A stretch of DNA of 64,000 bases from Saccharum officinarum (lineage: Eukaryota; Streptophyta; Magnoliopsida; Poales; Poaceae). Under the pieces are notes generated by a model that was given only the letters and a program-made list of their open reading frames with translations, had not been told where the DNA came from and made no database searches. Numbering within the stretch: the first letter of the stretch is position 1; each line of letters starts with the position of its first letter. The DNA lies in assembly GCA_020631735.1 (NCBI GenBank), contig CM036170.1, forward strand, positions 66,665,737 through 66,729,736, in the 5' to 3' direction. Below, piece after piece: positions 59,574 to 64,000 of this stretch. The position numbers were made by a program, and so were the translations under genes.

Positions 59574-60524
59574 GAGAGCAACTCCAAGAGAGTTGCTATT
59601 TCTACTTTGAAGCCTAATTTAGAGTTTCTATGAAAAAAATCAGCCTCCAACAGCTATTCTATCCGGGATTCCAAATTAGCTAACTAGTCATTCCGTCCTT
59701 CTCGACGGCTAAAGAAAGCGAGCCTTCCCGCCTTGCCATCCGCCTCCCCGCGTGATTCCCGTGCAGCGCTCGTCCTTGCTGCACCCCGAGTCATGTTGCC
59801 TCCACCTCTAGGCAGCCTCCTCTCCTGGGTGTCGCACGGACGTCCTCTTTGTGTCGCACGGTCGGAGCTCCGCGTCAGCGTCCGTGAACGTGTGCTTGAC
59901 GTGCAACTGAGGCGCCGCAGCAGCGCCGCGGAGCTCGCTGAGGCCGAACGAGTGCAGCTGCAGCGGGCCCGCCGTCTCCCCGTCGCTGGCCTTTATGCTG
60001 TCGTCTTTGTCAACTATGGCGGCCGACGCCAGGCTGTTGACGAGGGACAAGAGGCAGCTCAAGGACACGAGCCTGCGCAAGAGCTTCACTGCTGCGGCCG
60101 GGACTGCGCAATGCTGTCGGATGCCACCGCGGTGTCCTCCGCCACGCGGCACTTGGTGGCCGACGCAAGCTGAGCACCGGCCTCCACGACTTCGGCATCG
60201 TGTGAGCTGGCTAAGTTGAGCCTTGTAGGAAGTAGCTAGCTTAGCTTGGTGCGTGTGCGTGCGAGCAGCTGGTGGAATCAGCTCAAGTACGAGACGGACG
60301 AGACTGGCTGCCAAGGTGCGGTCAGTGTGAGCTGCCTGTTCGACGAAATGTGCCAACCAGTAGAGCCTGTTGCCCAGTGACTTGGTGGGGTTGAATGTTG
60401 AGATAGCTATTTTTTTAGAGAGCCTCTTGGAGTAGTCTAACTTTTTTTAGACGTTTCTATTTTACAAAATAGCTAAATCAGAAAATTTAGAAAGTGTTTT
60501 TAGCCATTCTCTTGGAGTTGCTCT
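59574..60524. mobile_element. Inverted-repeat element with GC-rich interior
   Basis: AGAGCAACTCCAAGAGAGTT at the left is complementary to TTCTCTTGGAGTTGCTCT at the right. The repeats extend imperfectly inward through AT-rich DNA. The central 59735-60240 is GC-rich and open on both strands, suggesting captured host sequence, but I cannot name a gene. No target duplication is resolved, so the superfamily is uncertain. Flanking DNA (about 59385-59573 and 60525-60690) has CCAAACA/TGTTTGG words and may be an older MITE split by this one. Confidence 0.5.
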
Positions 60525-61055
60525 AATAAAAGAAAAATAGATCATCACCATCCATCATGATTTGTCTTTTAATTTCCCTCTCAAAACCCTCACACCAAAC
60601 AGGGGACATCAATTCCCTCTCTTATTTCCCTCCGCGAACCAAACAGGTGATTGGAATAAAAGTCAATTTCTCACCTTAATTTGCTCTATCAACTCCCATC
60701 GCTAATTCTCATGTCTCTTTTCACGTAGTTGCCAAACACACCACCAGAGGATAGGCGTAGTAGGGCCGTTTTCTGGTCCGATCCCTTCACGGTGCTTGAT
60801 GGCCTAGGAACGGGTCTGCTCTAGAGACCAAGGAGGACTTGGCATCAGAGATTGGGGAGACAGAACCTATGTTTGCTGCTTAAAGCTCATCCGTCACCTT
60901 CACCGCGCCGAGGCATGGGCACTATGGGTGCGTCAGGGGGCTTGTTTGGCGACAATGGAGGGTGATCTCTATGCACAGCATCGGGAGGTCCGGTATTCCT
61001 TGCTCCCATGTAACAGGCCATTACCCGGTTGATTTCGGCCATGGACCGAGATAGT
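60525..61055. other. Intergenic DNA
   Basis: No gene is recognised. The left part may belong to a MITE interrupted by the preceding element. Confidence 0.35.
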
Positions 61056-61148
61056 TGGTCCTGTTCTTCGGCACTATTTCAACAGTATTTTTTAGCGAAT
61101 GGATAATATTTTTCTCTCACAACAAATCAGAATAAACATTAGCATAAG
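61056..61148. mobile_element. MITE of the GGCCCTGTTCG family, left part (split)
   Basis: It starts GGTCCTGTTCTTCGGC and carries TTTTTCTCTCACAACAAATCAG. It is interrupted at 61148 by a solo LTR and appears to resume at 62435 (CTAAAATTCAGCGAAACAAAG). Confidence 0.6.
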
Positions 61149-62434
61149 TGTCGTACCAACAGTACGGGTACCACAGCTATCGCCAAAACACTGACAAAAA
61201 CCGAAACCAGTAGAAAGATAGCTCGCTCGACGGGGCGCCTCGACGCGTCCGGCTCCGACTCGTACGAGGCCCGCTCGACGGGGCGCCTCGACCGCGCCCC
61301 GGCTCCGACTCGTACGAGGCCCGCTCGACGGGCGCCTCGACCGCGCCCCGGCTCCGACTCGTACGAGGCCGCTCGACGGGGCGCCTCGACCGCGCCCCGG
61401 CTCCGACTCGTACGAGGCCCGCTCGACGGGGCGCCTCGACCGCGCCCCGGCTCCGACTCGTACGAGGCCCGCTCGACGGGGCGCCTCGACCGCGTCCCGG
61501 CTCCGACTCGTACGAGGCCCGCTCGACGGGGCCTCGACCGCGCTCCAGCTCCGACTCGTACGAGGCCCGCTCGACGGGGCGCCTCGACCGCGTCCCGGCT
61601 CCTCGACGCCCTTTCTTTACCTACCCAGGACAAAAGCCATAGCATTCAATGCGGTTACCTACTACCACCGACCGACATGGCTACGGCATGGCTACAACGC
61701 GGGAACAATACCCACGTCAAGTCTCACTGTTTTACCGCCCATCCCGTGATGGGAGGTGAAAGCCGTCACTGTATCCACCGTACCGCGCACTATTCACCAT
61801 CAGTCGCCCTCGAGGGAGGATAAGACAAGGTCCGTCCCCCGCGATACCGGGGATTCGGCCTTATCCATCCGACCTCGACCCAGCCTCGACCCGGCCCCAA
61901 CGCTCGACTTAGCTCGAAGGACGGTATGGCCTGGCACTCTGGGTCATTTCACCCTCTTGTCCCGTACCGCGTCAGGATATCCAGGGATGGCCGGCCATCC
62001 CGAAGCCACGTCGCTACAGTCAACTCAACAGGAATCGACGCCTCAAGCCTCCCCTCGACTTGGCCACCTCTCGCCTTATAAAAGGCAGGCCAGGGCGAAC
62101 CAGGAAGGGAGGAGGAAAAACAAGAAACATCACGGACAGACGAATCAACCAACCACCCAACCGAGCAACGAAAGCAAGAGATCAACATCTCAAGCAACCA
62201 CCTTTCTCCTTTTTCTCTTTGAGACTTGGGCTCGACACCCTCTCTCGCCTGCTTGTAACCCCTACACGAGCACCCCGGTGCAAGAAATACAAACCTCTCT
62301 TCCCCGCTGGACGTAGGCCTTCTTTTGCCCGAACCAGGATAAACCCCCGTGTGTTCTCCTTGCATCACCATCCAGGAAAGAGTCACGCAGCATTTACTCG
62401 TTGGTTTAGGACCCCCTTAGTCCGAACACCGACA
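61149..62434 (+). mobile_element. Gypsy (Tat-like) solo LTR with internal minisatellite
   Basis: This 1286-bp LTR runs from TGTCGTACC to GAACACCGACA and is flanked by a perfect 5-bp duplication ataag (61144-61148, 62435-62439). A TATA box TATAAAA lies at 62077-62083. The ACACCGACA terminus is shared with element A in its own orientation, supporting a related Tat-type family. No internal region is present. Confidence 0.8.
61223..61605 (+). repeat. 50-bp minisatellite, about 7.7 copies
   Basis: The unit beginning GCTCGACGGGGCGCCTCGAC recurs at 61225, 61273, 61323, 61371, 61421, 61471, 61521 and 61569. Most units are 50 bp and some are 48 bp. It is strongly GC-rich with CG-dense units and lies in the upstream part of the solo LTR. 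The minus-strand open frame across it is a by-product of the repeat. Confidence 0.9.
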
Positions 62435-63299
62435 ATAAGCTAAAATTCAGCGAAACAAAGAGGATGTTAGTATTTTTTGACTCATCGGAAAGTAAGACCG
62501 GTGATGAGGCTCTGCACTCTGCAGGCGGACCGTTTCCCTATCCTCTTCGGTCACTGCAGACTGCAGGTAGCTGTGTGTTATTAGGTGATCGAGTTCGGGC
62601 TTTCTGGAACAGGCACGCTCGTGTCACTCCTGTCACCCCAGGCGCAGGTCGAGCTGGATGGGGGGCAAGAAATCATCACCGAGCCTGAGGAAGCAGATTG
62701 CAGACTAGTAGTAATAGGTCGTTTCAGCATGGCGCCTGGAAGCTAGGCACTGCAGGGCTTTACCAACTCCTGCAACCACGTCTATTTGGAAGAACGCAGC
62801 GCCGGCCAGAGTTCAAATTTTCATTCGGTTGTTAACGCAACGGAGAATTCGGTGTCGGAGTAATTTGCATCGGAAGAAAATTATGGATTCCGACTTGTGA
62901 AGTACGTGGCCTGGCGGAAGAAACTGCTGCACACATTATCAGTGAGGCCTTGTTCAGTTTGGTGGGAAAATCCACCTCAATCCTACATGTACATGCAAGG
63001 GACTTAAATTAGATCAGACAACTATTGTAGCTCATGTACGATGATCCTAATATTCGTAATAACAAGCAAATCAGAAAAAGGAGCAGGGGGATTCTGACCT
63101 CTGAAGTTGGCATCATCATCTATGCTTAACGTTTTAAAGTTGATTTTCAGGGCGCAATAGTCGCTTGAGTTTGAGACTTTTGGTCATTGTCATTTGTAGT
63201 AGCTACTTAGATGCTCGTACAATTACAACTTCGTACCATGTCTCAAGACTAACCATGACAACTGAAAACAACCTAATCACAAAACAGAAAGAAGCTGCA
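62435..63299. other. Intergenic DNA
   Basis: After the MITE remainder (to about 62458) nothing recognisable is seen. It includes the probable 3' flank of the methyltransferase-like gene. Confidence 0.4.
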
Positions 63300-63961
63300 T
63301 TACTCAAGTTTATTAAAAAAATCCAATAGAAAATAATTAAACAGAACACTAATAAAAAACAGACAGAAAACAATGACCAATGAATCAATGGGGTTAATTT
63401 TGGTTCTGTAACTTCTCAAGATGACGACGTTCACAACTGAACCATCCAGTGTAGCATTCCTCACCTTCACGATGCGCGACTTCCTGAAAAGGTGGGCAAC
63501 GGTGGACAAGCCGACGTGCCGGTCGACGGCGATCGCGATAGCGCCACCGCGTCGGACGGTGCGCTCGATCTCGGTCGCGAACCTGGACGGAAGAGCGCGC
63601 CGGTGAGCGCGCCCGGGTCGTCCGACAGCAGAACGTCGAAAGCGCCGTCGAAGAATGGGAGGTTGTGCGCGTCCGCTCGGCGGACGAGCGGCGGGAAGTC
63701 GACGAGATCAACGGCCGTGACGTCCCCGACGCCGGCCGCGTGGAGCGCGTCCGCGGCCAGCCCCGCGCCTGCGGCGACGCAAAGCACGCGGAAGGATTCG
63801 CCGAGGAGGCGGTCGCGGCGGAGCGGGACGAGAGTGGACGAGGAGAGGGCGTCGCTGCGGCGGCGCCAGCGCGTGGAGGCCCGGAGCTTGGCGAGGCGGA
63901 GGTCAGGGTCCACGACGCGGCGGGATGCGGCGTCGCAGGACGTGCGCGGGAAGGGCGCCAA
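63300..63961 (-). CDS. SAM-dependent methyltransferase-like protein, frameshifted
   Basis: The frame starts at the ATG ending at 63961. Residues 57-75 read FRVLCVAAGAGLAADALHA, the glycine-rich SAM-binding motif I of class I methyltransferases; AVDLVDFPPLV (83-93) is motif II, and LPFFDGAFDVLLSDD (101-115) is the usual motif III/IV region. Near 63588 one base appears to be missing, because the continuation FATEIERTVRRGGAIAIAV, then VRNATLDGSVVNVVILR, lies in another frame. Repaired, the product would be about 220 residues. The last 37 residues are hydrophobic and come from AT-rich DNA, so the true end may differ. Substrate is unknown. It is a single-exon gene as far as the window shows. Confidence 0.6.
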
Positions 63962-64000
63962 TGATAGGGACGAATATGTGGGCGAGCCGCTGCCTCCGAC

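Noticed and set aside
59808..60356. 182-codon minus-strand open frame
   Set aside because: It spans the GC-rich interior of an inverted-repeat element and resembles no family. The plus strand is open too.
61223..61605. CRISPR-like regular repeat array
   Set aside because: The units are contiguous with no unique spacers, and the context is a plant LTR; it is a minisatellite.
61139..61645. Long minus-strand open frame of repeated arginine/serine-rich peptide
   Set aside because: It is produced by the 50-bp minisatellite and changes frame with each 50-bp unit. It has no start context and lies in a solo LTR.

Overview
The window is plant nuclear DNA, most probably from a grass and plausibly from the sugarcane/sorghum/Miscanthus group (Andropogoneae). 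The basis is its content: Stowaway- and Tourist-type MITEs, Athila-, Tat- and SIRE-type LTR retrotransposons of the grass type, a GC-rich three-exon GH3 gene, and GC-rich genic DNA set in AT-rich spacers. The species assignment is inference. Most of the sequence is transposable elements, and only two host genes are supported.

Left part (1-29835): one deep nest. A Stowaway-like MITE (1114-1218 plus 29783-29835) was split by a minus-strand, apparently non-coding Tat-type LTR retrotransposon (element A, 1219-29782, LTRs of 1216 and 1215 bp once later insertions are removed). Element A then received two solo LTRs of a SIRE-like Ty1/copia family (4538-6446 and 8058-9977) and a complete but decayed Athila-type Ty3/gypsy element (B, 11201-21533, perfect target duplication). 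Its right-hand LTR also received two more LTR remnants (D, 22510-24141; E, 24406-29199). Element B is itself interrupted inside reverse transcriptase by a 1.7-kb insertion (14918-16620).

Middle part (29836-48615): host DNA carrying a hAT-type MITE, Stowaway and Tourist MITEs, a Pack-MULE-like Mutator element (34062-35632, perfect 9-bp target duplication, about 190-bp terminal inverted repeats, GC-rich interior), a small RNase T2-like gene relic, a full-length degenerate SIRE-like copia element (36914-47320) from the same family as the two solo LTRs, and a probable second non-autonomous Mutator-like element (47341-48606).

Right part (48616-64000): the gene-bearing side. A GH3 acyl-acid-amido synthetase gene (51799-53807, plus strand, two introns) is readable end to end except for one missing base in exon 2. 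Downstream are truncated LINE insertions, more MITEs, an inverted-repeat element with a GC-rich interior, and a gypsy solo LTR (61149-62434) that carries a 50-bp minisatellite and sits inside a MITE. At the right edge is a minus-strand SAM-dependent methyltransferase-like gene, also with a single-base frameshift.

I see no operon, CRISPR array, tRNA or rRNA gene, and no coherent new multi-gene system. The most informative signals are the fully resolvable insertion chronology, the Pack-MULE-like element, the single-base lesions in both host genes, and the unusual LTR structures: deleted or duplicated promoters, palindrome-rich arrays, and tandem repeats inside a non-coding element.
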